Shown here one piece after another: positions 5,896 through 13,901 of a stretch of 37,788 bases of DNA. A program made the position numbers and the translations under genes. The notes beneath the pieces are model-generated. The model saw only the letters and a program-made list of their open reading frames with translations, was not told the DNA's origin and made no database searches. Positions within the stretch are counted from its first letter, which is position 1, and every line of letters starts with the position of its first letter. Origin of the DNA: a virus; IMG/VR virus record IMGVR_UViG_3300007510_000027, positions 1 to 37,788 of that record; one strand, written 5' to 3'.

Positions 5896-8250
5896 ATGGA
5901 CGAAAACAAAATCCAGGAGATTCAGGAATACGATAGTGACAAGATAGAAAAGTATGTTCATGACACGGCCTATAAAACGCAGGACATGGCAGCCGAAGAA
6001 ACGTTTGAGTATGGAACTGTCAAGGTCACTGAGGATTACGCAAAACAAGCAGTGCTTGCTGTCCAAACAAGGATAGAGGGCACCGCGCCATATACCAAAG
6101 AGCGCGAGGAACGGATAAAGAAGAACTATGAACTCTATGATGGTACAGCGCCAATCAAAGATGCTGAACATCAAGTATTTATCAAGGAAACGTATAACGC
6201 TGTTGAGGACTGGAAAGATGACCTTTACGAGATATTTTCACGGGTTACAGATGCAATAGAGCTGGAAGAAAATAAGAGTGTTTTAGAGCGGTTTCTTCCT
6301 GTTAAATTAGAGAGCGACGAGGGGGAAAACGATAAGCCGGAGGCTATGAAAAAGTCTATTATTAAGCAGATGGCAAAAACAGCAAAAGATAAATTCACAC
6401 AGGCATTCAACCGCGCCAAGGGTGACCGCGAAAAGGAAGTGTTGCGGAAGGCCATGGAAATGTTGGACCAATACAAGGACGAGAATGTTTATTATTTCCA
6501 AAATATGGACATCGTTAAGCAGGTCATTATTGACGGGTTTGATAAAGCTCAATACAAGTCAAAAGTTGAGGAGATTAACAAGCATGGGCTGATGACAGGT
6601 CTGTTCCTGGTAAAGAAAACCTTCGAGCCAAAATCCACAAAAGAGCTAAAATTATTCAAAGAAGACAACAGTGTTAAGAGTGGGCAGTACCTCTCTTTCG
6701 GGAAATTCAAAAAGTCTGTCAAAAAAGAGAGCATATTCAATTTCTATCCGGTCAACCCTGAGAAGGTTATTTTTAGAAAAGAAGGGCTGGAACACTGGAT
6801 TATTGAGAAGGTTGATACCCAGTTCTGGGAATTGTTAAATGCGACAATTGGCGCGGACGGAAAGTCAAAAGAAAATGCGCTCTATGATTACAACGTATTG
6901 AAGGGCCTTGAAGAACAGCTCTATAAATCGGACACGGAACCCCGGAATGAAACCGATGAGGTAGATAAAGAGAATGCACGGCTATACGGAAAAGAAGATG
7001 TTGCGAAACTTGATGGTGATGTACTGGTTTACGAGGCACATAACATCCCATTCCGTTACAAGGTGGCTGACTTGATGCATAGGGAAGAGCGCGGAGAAGT
7101 GGTGGGGATGTCTCCGGACACCGAAGTGACAATGAAAAGTGTTATTGTCTGTCTTTACCTTAATGAGCAGTATGTCCCAATCCGTATTCAGCCGGAACCA
7201 TGGGAGCTCCCCTATAACTGGACGGTCTTTGCCGAGAAAAAAGACGATGCAGCAGGGATGGGTTTACCTGAAGTTCTGGAAAAGGCGCAAGACCTTATTA
7301 ATACAGACTACAACCTATTCCTGGACCTTCTTAACATGGCATTAAAAGGGATCGCTTTTGTTGACCGCGACAAGATACAGAATGAGGGCAAATTGAGCTC
7401 ACTCCGGGCTGGTGACATGATTGATATGAAAGACCTTGGCGGACGAAAGATTGAGGAGGTTATCCAGTTTTTCCGGCCGCCGCTTGAGGCTTATAACAGC
7501 ATGTCCGCTGTCATGGAATTTGCTATTAACCAGATAACGCGCACATCGAGAAAGGGTCCGTCCGGAGAAAAGATTCAGCCGAACCCATCAGCAACAGAGG
7601 CGTTTAATATCATTCAGGAAATGGAGAAGTCCGTAAACCGTGCGGGTATGCGTCAAAATAATGAGATATGGGTGCCGTTGGCCGAGGATATGTATATCTA
7701 CACCCTGCTGAACAGGGAAGAGCCGTTTCCTTTAAAGATCGCGGGGTATAAATTGGCCGACCAAGCAAAGCTTGATCCGACAGTAGGGCTATCCGGTAAT
7801 ATCGAACAGATGGAGCAATCTACCAAGTGGGTTGAGGTGTCGTCTGAAGATGTCTACGTTGACGGGTTGGCTGTCAAAATACGGGCGGTTGAAAACGCCG
7901 AGAGCCAGACACTTGAGAAGCAGCAGAATATGCAGTTTTTGACGCTGGTTAAAAACACGGGGCTGGATGTTAACCCGGAAACCGGCCAGCCGGTGGTTTA
8001 TACCGACGAAACCGGCGCGTCTGTAGTGATGGATACCTATCAGCTGGTTAACAACGTTGCTAAACATATGGGGCAGGACAACTTATGGAAAAAACATAAG
8101 CCACAGCCCATTGATCCCATGTCCGCCCTGTCGCCCGTCCAGGCTGGGGTGGGCACCCAAACCAAGCCAGCTGAGGGTGCGCCGGATGTGCCTCGATTGG
8201 ATGCGGCACCTATGGCATCCTCGCTATTGAACCAGGCAGCTCAAGTATAA
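5896..8250 (+). CDS. Portal protein
   Basis: 784 residues, in the size class of P22-like podovirus portals. The portal dodecamer forms the DNA channel at one head vertex and docks TerL and the adaptor. Recognisable portal features are the helical N-terminus with EREERIKKNYELYDG, a central mixed region (VYEAHNIPFRYKV, YLNEQYVPIRIQPEPW) and the stem-like helix LINTDYNLFLDLLNMALKG. Then come RAGDMIDMKDL, the long helix EAYNSMSAVMEFAINQITRTS and the PNPSATEAFNIIQEMEKS segment. The C-terminal about 130 residues resemble a barrel-type extension with Gln/Pro-rich tail. A strong SD (AAAGGGGGTG) precedes ATG. Assignment is from layout plus motif style. Confidence 0.85.
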   Translation: MDENKIQEIQEYDSDKIEKYVHDTAYKTQDMAAEETFEYGTVKVTEDYAKQAVLAVQTRIEGTAPYTKEREERIKKNYELYDGTAPIKDAEHQVFIKETYNAVEDWKDDLYEIFSRVTDAIELEENKSVLERFLPVKLESDEGENDKPEAMKKSIIKQMAKTAKDKFTQAFNRAKGDREKEVLRKAMEMLDQYKDENVYYFQNMDIVKQVIIDGFDKAQYKSKVEEINKHGLMTGLFLVKKTFEPKSTKELKLFKEDNSVKSGQYLSFGKFKKSVKKESIFNFYPVNPEKVIFRKEGLEHWIIEKVDTQFWELLNATIGADGKSKENALYDYNVLKGLEEQLYKSDTEPRNETDEVDKENARLYGKEDVAKLDGDVLVYEAHNIPFRYKVADLMHREERGEVVGMSPDTEVTMKSVIVCLYLNEQYVPIRIQPEPWELPYNWTVFAEKKDDAAGMGLPEVLEKAQDLINTDYNLFLDLLNMALKGIAFVDRDKIQNEGKLSSLRAGDMIDMKDLGGRKIEEVIQFFRPPLEAYNSMSAVMEFAINQITRTSRKGPSGEKIQPNPSATEAFNIIQEMEKSVNRAGMRQNNEIWVPLAEDMYIYTLLNREEPFPLKIAGYKLADQAKLDPTVGLSGNIEQMEQSTKWVEVSSEDVYVDGLAVKIRAVENAESQTLEKQQNMQFLTLVKNTGLDVNPETGQPVVYTDETGASVVMDTYQLVNNVAKHMGQDNLWKKHKPQPIDPMSALSPVQAGVGTQTKPAEGAPDVPRLDAAPMASSLLNQAAQV

Positions 8251-8253
8251 TTT

Positions 8254-8505
8254 ATGACCAATAAAATAAACACTTCATTAAAACACTTACTTAACGCTCC
8301 GACACTGGACGGATACAAGGTTATCCAACTTGATATTATCCAGGCTGAAATAACAAAACTACATAAAATAATGGAATCAAATTGTCTGAATACTAACTGG
8401 GATTTTAAAGAAAACTATGAAGCATTAAGGGTTGCTGTAAAAGCAAAGAAAATGGTCATGGATATGTATACATATCTTGAATCGGAAATGAAAGGAGTCA
8501 GATAA
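8254..8505 (+). CDS. Small helical protein between portal and scaffold
   Basis: 83 residues, starting 3 nt after the portal stop and ending directly before the scaffold ATG. It is all-helical in appearance, with regular hydrophobic spacing (VIQLDIIQAEITKLHKIM and YEALRVAVKAKKMVMDMYTY) and one cysteine. No SD is evident at ATG 8254, so it may depend on coupling to portal translation. Not recognised; position suggests a head-assembly helper. Confidence 0.75.
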   Translation: MTNKINTSLKHLLNAPTLDGYKVIQLDIIQAEITKLHKIMESNCLNTNWDFKENYEALRVAVKAKKMVMDMYTYLESEMKGVR

Positions 8506-9453
8506 ATGGATGCAGATAACGAGGGGAATCCTATTGAAAATCCGGACGATATGGCGGCGCAATACGCGGCGATGAGTAACGATGAACGCCTTGCCGCGTT
8601 GATTGCAAAAGACTCAAAAATGTCGAAGATGTCACAGGACTATGTAAGCGTTGAGCGGGAACGGAATCAGTTGGAATCGTCGATCAAGAACCTGGGGGAT
8701 TCTTTTGAAGAGTCTGGAAAGGGCAAGTTATCCGTTGAGGGTGACAAGTTGAGGCTTGAATTTAATGACTCGAAACCCGACGTGGGGCAAAAAGGGGAAT
8801 TATCTGAAGTCGATAAACTCAAGGCAGACAAGCAAGAGTTGAAGCGGCTCAAAGATGCTGATGATATTTCCGATGATCAGTATATGGACAAATTGGCGGG
8901 TATCAATGCGGAGATTATATATTTGGAACGTACCGCAAAGGCGCAGACACAACAACAGACGGCAGCTGATACCCAGGCTGATGAGGTTTATAAACGAACG
9001 TGGGCCAATAAAATAAAGGCAGAGTTTGGTGACGATGCTATTACACAAGGAAAACCATTGTTTAATGAAATGTCAAAAGTATTTGAGGAGTCCACAAAAG
9101 ACATGGACGCAGCAACAAAACAGCGTGCTAGTGAGTCTTTAAAACAAGACCCGATGCGATATCACCAGCTTGCACAGATAGCTAAACAGCGATTGGACGC
9201 AGCGGCAGGGAAGCGTCCGGACCCCGCAGATCAGTTTGGTGGGTTGTCCGGTGGGCGGCTGAGTGCTACCGATCCGAACGCGGATTTGGCTAGTGAGATC
9301 ATTACTAGCGAGGACAAAACGTTTCTTGAGGTGGGGCTAGGTAAAGGCGTAGCTAAGAGGGTGGCGGCAATTCTTGATAAAAACATTAAGCAGGGGCATA
9401 TCGCGAAAGATGATCCTTACTTGATTGGCTCACAAATCCATATGGAATCATAG
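8506..9453 (+). CDS. Scaffolding-like protein
   Basis: 315 residues, acidic and strongly helical. It opens with a DADNEGNPIENPDDMAAQYA acidic stretch, then coiled-coil heptads (about 45-65 and 105-150, rich in Lys/Glu/Gln), a Gln-rich hinge (AQTQQQTAADTQ) and a helical C-terminus ending in a Lys-bearing segment (GVAKRVAAILDKNIKQGH). Position between portal and capsid, charge and coiled coils are typical of phage scaffolds, whose C-terminal basic helix binds the capsid protein. SD AAAGGAGTCAG precedes ATG. No protease motif seen. Confidence 0.65.
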   Translation: MDADNEGNPIENPDDMAAQYAAMSNDERLAALIAKDSKMSKMSQDYVSVERERNQLESSIKNLGDSFEESGKGKLSVEGDKLRLEFNDSKPDVGQKGELSEVDKLKADKQELKRLKDADDISDDQYMDKLAGINAEIIYLERTAKAQTQQQTAADTQADEVYKRTWANKIKAEFGDDAITQGKPLFNEMSKVFEESTKDMDAATKQRASESLKQDPMRYHQLAQIAKQRLDAAAGKRPDPADQFGGLSGGRLSATDPNADLASEIITSEDKTFLEVGLGKGVAKRVAAILDKNIKQGHIAKDDPYLIGSQIHMES

Positions 9454-9456
9454 TCT

Positions 9457-9480
9457 AAACCCCACGAATTCGTGGGGTTT
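9457..9480 (+). terminator. Perfect 24-nt palindrome hairpin after the scaffold gene
   Basis: AAACCCCACGAA is followed directly by its exact reverse complement. It folds as a 10-bp stem with AATT at the tip. Downstream it has only TTTAATAAT and no T-run, so termination would be weak. It may attenuate, or protect or process the mRNA between scaffold and later head genes. Confidence 0.55.
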
Positions 9481-9502
9481 AATAATAAGGAAAGGACTCA
9501 TA

Positions 9503-10363
9503 ATGACAGAAGATACAGCATTGCTTGATGAGGCGATAAAAAACGGGCTTGCAAAACGCAATGGGCCTCGTTATTATTTTATTAGCGACGATGGTAAAGA
9601 GACTCCGCTGGGGATGTCCAAGGCCGAAGCTTGCAAATCGTTAAAAGCGTTGGTAATGGTAGGTAGCCCCGATAAAAAGGAACCTGCCAGCGAAACACCA
9701 GCCGAAGACCTCTCACCAGAGGCAGCTTCCACAGAGAAGGATACCGTCATTCCGGACCTTGTTAAATCAGTGGAAGTAGCCACCTCGAACAAGGCAGCCG
9801 ATCACGGCTATGATCCTCAACTCTATGAGCTTTTAGACGAACTTGGTGATATCAATAGTAGTGCTGTCTCCACGCTTGATATTAAGTATAAAGGTGTCAG
9901 CGTATTTAATTTCGATGACCCCGTTATAAAAAAATTACCGGTAGTTTTCTACTGGAAATTGCGTGGCAAAGACAATGCTAATATTACCGATAACGGCGAC
10001 GGCAAGATGAGGTGTAACAATTGGGCTGTGTTTATGCCAAAGGCTGGTGGTATTCATACTCGTATTTTTGAGCATTTAAAGTTTTCTCGTAACGATACAG
10101 CTAAAGGTGATTATGTTACCAACGGAGAGCTGGTTCTTTGCGTTTCAAACAAAGAAAAATACCTTAAACACCAGCAGGACAAGGCTATTAGCGGATTAGT
10201 CCAAGCAAAGAGAGATAAAGATCGCCGAGTACAGAGTGGTCGAAATATTGGTAAGCTAAATGAGGCCCAGGCAGGGGAACATCTAGGGAATATCAATCAG
10301 CGGGATAATCAGGCGATACGTGATCGTGACGCTGATTTTGCCAGGTTAAAGAGCGAACTCTGA
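9503..10363 (+). CDS. Hypothetical head-region protein
   Basis: 286 residues from ATG 9503, which follows AAGGAAAGGA. The frame is open further upstream, but that would run through the hairpin, so the SD-preceded ATG is preferred. Parts: an N-terminal small domain (NGLAKRNGPRYYFISDDGKE), a Pro/Ala/Glu-rich linker (about 60-85), a globular centre (YKGVSVFNFDDPVIKKLPVV, FYWKLRGKDN, WAVFMPKAGG) and a basic, Asp/Arg-rich helical C-terminus. No family recognised. It sits between scaffold and decoration/capsid genes and is closed by a terminator. Confidence 0.75.
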   Translation: MTEDTALLDEAIKNGLAKRNGPRYYFISDDGKETPLGMSKAEACKSLKALVMVGSPDKKEPASETPAEDLSPEAASTEKDTVIPDLVKSVEVATSNKAADHGYDPQLYELLDELGDINSSAVSTLDIKYKGVSVFNFDDPVIKKLPVVFYWKLRGKDNANITDNGDGKMRCNNWAVFMPKAGGIHTRIFEHLKFSRNDTAKGDYVTNGELVLCVSNKEKYLKHQQDKAISGLVQAKRDKDRRVQSGRNIGKLNEAQAGEHLGNINQRDNQAIRDRDADFARLKSEL

Positions 10364-10389
10364 TTTTTTAGAAAAAAAGGATATAAGCG

Positions 10390-10420
10390 AGGACGGCGCA
10401 AGCCGTCCTTTTTTATTTTA
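10390..10420 (+). terminator. Rho-independent terminator with GCAA tetraloop
   Basis: GGACGGC (10391-10397), GCAA loop, GCCGTCC (10402-10408), then a T-rich tract TTTTTTATTTT. Textbook structure. It insulates the upstream head genes from the strongly expressed capsid region. Confidence 0.9.
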
Positions 10421-10432
10421 GGAGGGATAATC

Positions 10433-10750
10433 ATGTCAGAAGATAAGAAAAAAAATAGAAGCAATGTTCCAGTTGATAATGTTCCAGTTGATAATGTTCC
10501 AGTTGATCCGGTGCTTACTGTTCCCGATGGGTTTACGGCTGACGAGGCGCAAGCGGCCCTTGTTGCAGCAGTCGAGAAAAAAGCGGCGGCTCTTGAGGCG
10601 ATGAAACCGAAGGCACCTGAGGTGCGTGAGTATTGGTCAAACCCCGAGTTAGTTACGAAGAGAGAGGCGCAGGGTTACAAGGTTGCCCTAAAAAACAACA
10701 ATCCAGTGACTGATGCCAGTGGGGCTGTGCTTATGAGAAAAACCGTGTAG
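10433..10750 (+). CDS. Hypothetical protein with N-terminal NVPVD repeats
   Basis: 105 residues with SD AGGAGGG in front of ATG. A basic start (KKKNRSN) is followed by three exact NVPVD repeats (about 11-25), a Pro/Val link, an Ala-rich helix (ADEAQAALVAAVEKKAAALEAM) and a C-terminal segment REYWSNPELVTKREAQGYKV. The last part resembles small motifs seen in phage head or decoration proteins that read E-Y-W-x-N-P. Function unknown; likely structural by position. Confidence 0.7.
   Translation: MSEDKKKNRSNVPVDNVPVDNVPVDPVLTVPDGFTADEAQAALVAAVEKKAAALEAMKPKAPEVREYWSNPELVTKREAQGYKVALKNNNPVTDASGAVLMRKTV
10463..10507 (+). repeat. Three perfect 15-bp tandem repeats
   Basis: AATGTTCCAGTTGAT occurs three times head to tail (10463-10477, 10478-10492, 10493-10507), coding NVPVD each time. 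Perfect identity suggests recent expansion, and copy number may vary. Confidence 0.9.
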
Positions 10751-10786
10751 TAGTTACAGGAGAATTAAACGAGAGGAGTTTTAACA

Positions 10787-11308
10787 ATGCCTAATACAGA
10801 CCTTAAAAAAAGTTTTGAACCGATTGACCCCGGATTGTATCGGCCCCAGGAATACTTGTGTGATGCAAGTTTTGCCGCCAAGGCAGGGGATGTTGTCTAT
10901 TTGGACAGCGCGGGGCGTGTTACCGACACCGCTTCTGGTGTTGCGTTGGGGATCCAGGTTTCTGCAATTTATAGTGTGGCAACTCTTCAGGTTGAAACAA
11001 CCGGATCGTCCACAGCGGAAGAGTCCGCGGTTCTGGTTATTTCCGATCCTAACGTTCGTTTCCGCGGGCAAATCAGCACGTTCACACAGACCGACCCCTA
11101 TACCACTCGCTCAAGTGCGGGTTGCTACGATGTCGCGGGTAGTGCGGGTGCTCAGTATGTTGACGCGGCAGCTTCGACGAATGACACAATTAAGGTTATT
11201 GAGCGTAGCCACGAATATGAGAAGGGCGGCAAGTCAGAAGTAGGTGCGTTTGCAAAGTGTGAATTCGCGTTTAACCAGCTGAAACATGCTTACGGTGTGA
11301 TCGCATAA
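10787..11308 (+). CDS. Probable capsid decoration/cement protein
   Basis: 173 residues with SD GAGGAG upstream. It looks all-beta and small-residue rich, with AKAGDVVYLDSAGRVTD and GVALGIQVSA segments typical of the barrel of phage head-decoration or head-stabilising proteins. A Ser/Thr-rich middle and a short charged C-terminus follow. It lies immediately before the major capsid gene, the usual place for decoration proteins. The assignment is by style and position. Confidence 0.55.
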   Translation: MPNTDLKKSFEPIDPGLYRPQEYLCDASFAAKAGDVVYLDSAGRVTDTASGVALGIQVSAIYSVATLQVETTGSSTAEESAVLVISDPNVRFRGQISTFTQTDPYTTRSSAGCYDVAGSAGAQYVDAAASTNDTIKVIERSHEYEKGGKSEVGAFAKCEFAFNQLKHAYGVIA

Positions 11309-11337
11309 TCAGTTAATAAAGAAGGGAGACAGAGCCA

Positions 11338-12243
11338 ATGCTACAGACTACACTATTCGACAACGTTACCGGCTTAATGTCCAAAAACATTAAGTACGCC
11401 ACTGTCCACGCTTTTACTGAATATAAAAAAGAAGTGTGGGCGTTCGCTATGAAAGAGAAGACTGATCAGAAGTATGAACAGTATATGGGATATGAAGGGT
11501 TTGGGGCAGCCCCAGGGATTGATGAAAGTGGCGATATTGTCCCCGTCGATTTCGAGGAGGGTTATAAAACAACTATCCCGCAGAAACAATGGGCGTATGA
11601 GGTCCGTGTAACCTGGCAGCAACGCCGGTTTGCTACGAAGGCCGCAAAGTTCGCGAAACAAATCGGGTTCTTCCTGGGCCGGTCTGCTAATCTTCGCTAT
11701 GAGTATACCGGGGCTGATATTCTAAATAACGGGTTTACCGATACCGCAGCCTATCGCGGTGGTGACGCGAAACCATTGTTTAGCGCGAGCCACCCATGGA
11801 AAACCGGTGGAACATATTCGAACGTATTGGCCTCCGCTGATCTTTCGAAAACGGCGCTGGTAAATGGACTAAAGACCATCCAGAACGCAAAGATGGAGCA
11901 GAGTATCCCGGCAGCCCTGAAGGTTAAGAATGTAAAGATAGGCTACGAGAATCTCTTTAAATTGCCGGAGCTGCTCAAGTCTTCGCTAGACCCCGAGAGC
12001 GGAAACAACACGTACAATGCGATCCAGGATTTCGGGATAAAGAAAGTGTTAAATCACTACGTTACCGATACTGATGCCTGGTACATAGGAACCGACCGTT
12101 CACACCTGTATATCGTGGAAGCGACTTCTCCGTTCTTAACAACTGAGTCGTACAACAACAAAGAGGTCGGTGAAAATATTTGGATGTCGTTTAACAACGG
12201 GTTTACTGTACCGCTTGGAGAGTTCGGGAACGCAGGTTCTTAA
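11338..12243 (+). CDS. Major capsid protein (Mu gpT / HK97-fold type)
   Basis: 301 residues with SD AAGGGAGA. Features match the Mu gpT-like group of HK97-fold capsids: an N-terminal helix/arm, a central QKQWAYEVRVTWQQRRF strand-helix, a long helix (AKFAKQIGFFLGRSANLRYE), the characteristic LFSASHPWK with a nearby Gly-rich turn, TALVNGLKTIQNAKMEQ, and a terminal beta region with DAWYIGTDRS. It should form the head shell, folding perhaps with help from the phage chaperonin (inference). The next gene follows after 20 nt. Confidence 0.8.
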   Translation: MLQTTLFDNVTGLMSKNIKYATVHAFTEYKKEVWAFAMKEKTDQKYEQYMGYEGFGAAPGIDESGDIVPVDFEEGYKTTIPQKQWAYEVRVTWQQRRFATKAAKFAKQIGFFLGRSANLRYEYTGADILNNGFTDTAAYRGGDAKPLFSASHPWKTGGTYSNVLASADLSKTALVNGLKTIQNAKMEQSIPAALKVKNVKIGYENLFKLPELLKSSLDPESGNNTYNAIQDFGIKKVLNHYVTDTDAWYIGTDRSHLYIVEATSPFLTTESYNNKEVGENIWMSFNNGFTVPLGEFGNAGS

Positions 12244-12263
12244 TAGGGAAAGGAGATAGTACT

Positions 12264-13262
12264 ATGAGAAAATTTTTATTGTTTCTACTAGTCGCCCTTT
12301 CTCTGGTTGGTGTTGCTTCGGCAGGACTAACCAGATACCCCGATGGTGTTTCAAGTTTCGGGATGCCAATCATAGGGAGTGGCGACCTGTTAACAACAGG
12401 GACAACGTTTTTCGTGTCCAGTTCAGACACTAAGGTTGGGTCTGATGCGAACAACGGGGAAACTCCGGACCAGCCATTTAAAACCGTCAGCGCCGCTGTC
12501 ACTATCGCCGCTGAGGGGCGAGGCGATTTAATTCTGGTGATGGCCGGGCATAAGGAGGTTGTGGCGACTTCGGACCTTGCGCTGAATACGGCAGGGATTA
12601 GAGTTGTTGGACTTGGCTTGGGTGACTATCGACCCCAAATAACCATTGGTAATTCAGGGATTGGTGCAGACATTAACGTTACAAGTGCGGATGTTTCCGT
12701 TGAAAACATAATTTTCATTGCGGGGATTGATTCATTAACCAACGCTTTTGATGTTCGCGCAGATGGTTTTACTATGGCTGGTTGTGAGTTCAGGGGAACT
12801 GCAACAAACCAGGTTGACCGCTGGATAATGGTTACTAACAACATTTCACGATTTAATTTTTCCGATAACAAAGTGCGGCAAACAACCGCAGGCGGTGCGT
12901 CGTTCCTTGAGGTTGGGATATCATACGCATGGGACACAACAGGAGGGGGAGAGCTGGAAGATCATTACATTGGGAGTAATGATATCGTTGGTGACTTCTC
13001 TATTTCAGCTATCAATAACGGTGTTACCGCTAATGATATTCTGGTTGAGTACAACACTATCGACAATCTGAATGCTTCTGATGCTTGTATTTCTGTTAAC
13101 GCGCTTACGGACGGAACGCTCAGATATAACACACTCCGGATTGCAACGGATGCAATAGGGACATGGATCACGCCTACTCCTAATGATGTTCAACTATATG
13201 AAAACTATGGTGTGAATGGGGACGCAGAGACAGGGGTACTGATAGGAACCCCCTCTCAGTAG
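12264..13262 (+). CDS. Exported right-handed beta-helix-like protein
   Basis: 332 residues. Residues 1-20 are a textbook Sec signal (basic MRK, leucine-rich core, VASA cleavage site). After it come FFVSSSDTKVGSDANNGETP and QPFKTVSAAVTIA, the opening commonly seen in parallel beta-helix (pectate-lyase-like) proteins. Repeating turns with Asn/Asp ladders follow (INVTSADVSVENIIFIAG, MAGCEFRG, FNFSDNKVRQ, VEYNTIDNL, LRYNTLRI). Such folds bind or cut polysaccharide in phage tailspikes. No catalytic set is identifiable. A signal peptide on a phage structural-region protein is odd. SD AAAGGAGA precedes ATG; a terminator follows. Confidence 0.75.
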   Translation: MRKFLLFLLVALSLVGVASAGLTRYPDGVSSFGMPIIGSGDLLTTGTTFFVSSSDTKVGSDANNGETPDQPFKTVSAAVTIAAEGRGDLILVMAGHKEVVATSDLALNTAGIRVVGLGLGDYRPQITIGNSGIGADINVTSADVSVENIIFIAGIDSLTNAFDVRADGFTMAGCEFRGTATNQVDRWIMVTNNISRFNFSDNKVRQTTAGGASFLEVGISYAWDTTGGGELEDHYIGSNDIVGDFSISAINNGVTANDILVEYNTIDNLNASDACISVNALTDGTLRYNTLRIATDAIGTWITPTPNDVQLYENYGVNGDAETGVLIGTPSQ

Positions 13263-13284
13263 TACGATTAGTTTAGTAGATATC

Positions 13285-13325
13285 AAACAGGAGTAGGGGT
13301 GTTCTCCTGCTCCTGTTTTGTTTTA
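13285..13325 (+). terminator. Strong rho-independent terminator
   Basis: AAACAGGAGTAGGGG pairs with CTCCTGCTCCTGTTT (one U-G at the tenth base, another near the top), TGTT loop, followed by TGTTTT. It ends the capsid/beta-helix transcript. Confidence 0.85.
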
Positions 13326-13335
13326 CGGAGTACAA

Positions 13336-13533
13336 ATGTCGGCAAGCAAACTTTTAGAAACTTTATCACGCGGAGTTAAAACCCGGTGCAGCATTTCCGG
13401 TCTGTATTTTTATCAGGATGAAATGGTCAGGGACCCTCAAGGACAATGGACAAACCCTAAGTTTGTTAGGTTTGACAAAGGCCGAAGTGCGTATAAGTCC
13501 GGTCCCGGCTGGGAACGTTGGGATTTAGGTTAA
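13336..13533 (+). CDS. Small conserved-type phage protein
   Basis: 65 residues from ATG 13336 with SD ACGGAG. The frame extends to TTG 13318, but that lies in the terminator. Pattern: an N-terminal helix, RCSISGLYFYQDEMVRDP, then QWTNPKFVRFDKGR and a Gly/Trp-rich end. I recall small phage proteins that read R-C-[SD]-I-x-G-x-x-x-x-x-x-x-M-V-x-D-x-x-G in tail or head-completion neighbourhoods, though without known function. It is the first gene after the terminator. Confidence 0.7.
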   Translation: MSASKLLETLSRGVKTRCSISGLYFYQDEMVRDPQGQWTNPKFVRFDKGRSAYKSGPGWERWDLG

Positions 13534-13554
13534 CTCGCTAGAAAGGAATATCAA

Positions 13555-13890
13555 ATGAAAAAGATTGCATTACTTATAGCGGGTTTATTACTCGCTACCT
13601 CTGTTTTTGCGGTATATACGGTAGAGAGAGATTATAATGGGAAAGTAACACAAAACACGGTTACTATCGGGAAGAACACAACAACCACGATTAATCTACT
13701 TACGACTCACTATAAAATGAGTGTTTACAACGATTCTTTTAGTGTTCTTTATATTGGGGGGCCAACGGTGACATCCGTTAACGGTATTCCAATTTATCCC
13801 AGCGGAAACTTTACGATTAAGGGTGACGCACTTATCCATGGATGGATGAGTAGCACCAACGACATTAAGTCATTTGAACTCTACGAATAG
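13555..13890 (+). CDS. Small exported beta protein
   Basis: 111 residues with SD GAAAGGAA. Sec signal at 1-19 (MKKIALLIAGLLLATSVFA). The mature part is Thr/Asn-rich, with strands VTIGKNTTTTINLL, SVLYIGG, YPSGNFTIKGDALIHGW. It looks like a single jelly-roll or beta-sandwich module of the kind found in phage tail accessory proteins (N-terminal IxV...G repeated, final ELYE). No family assigned. Part of the signal-peptide cluster. Confidence 0.75.
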   Translation: MKKIALLIAGLLLATSVFAVYTVERDYNGKVTQNTVTIGKNTTTTINLLTTHYKMSVYNDSFSVLYIGGPTVTSVNGIPIYPSGNFTIKGDALIHGWMSSTNDIKSFELYE

Positions 13891-13901
13891 GAGGCAGCAA
13901 T

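Noticed and set aside
9425-9502. Upstream start for the gene ending at 10363
   Set aside because: The extension overlaps the scaffold gene and runs through the palindrome. ATG 9503 has a proper SD.
13318-13335. TTG start at 13318 for the gene ending at 13533
   Set aside because: It lies in the tail of a strong terminator; ATG 13336 with SD ACGGAG is better.
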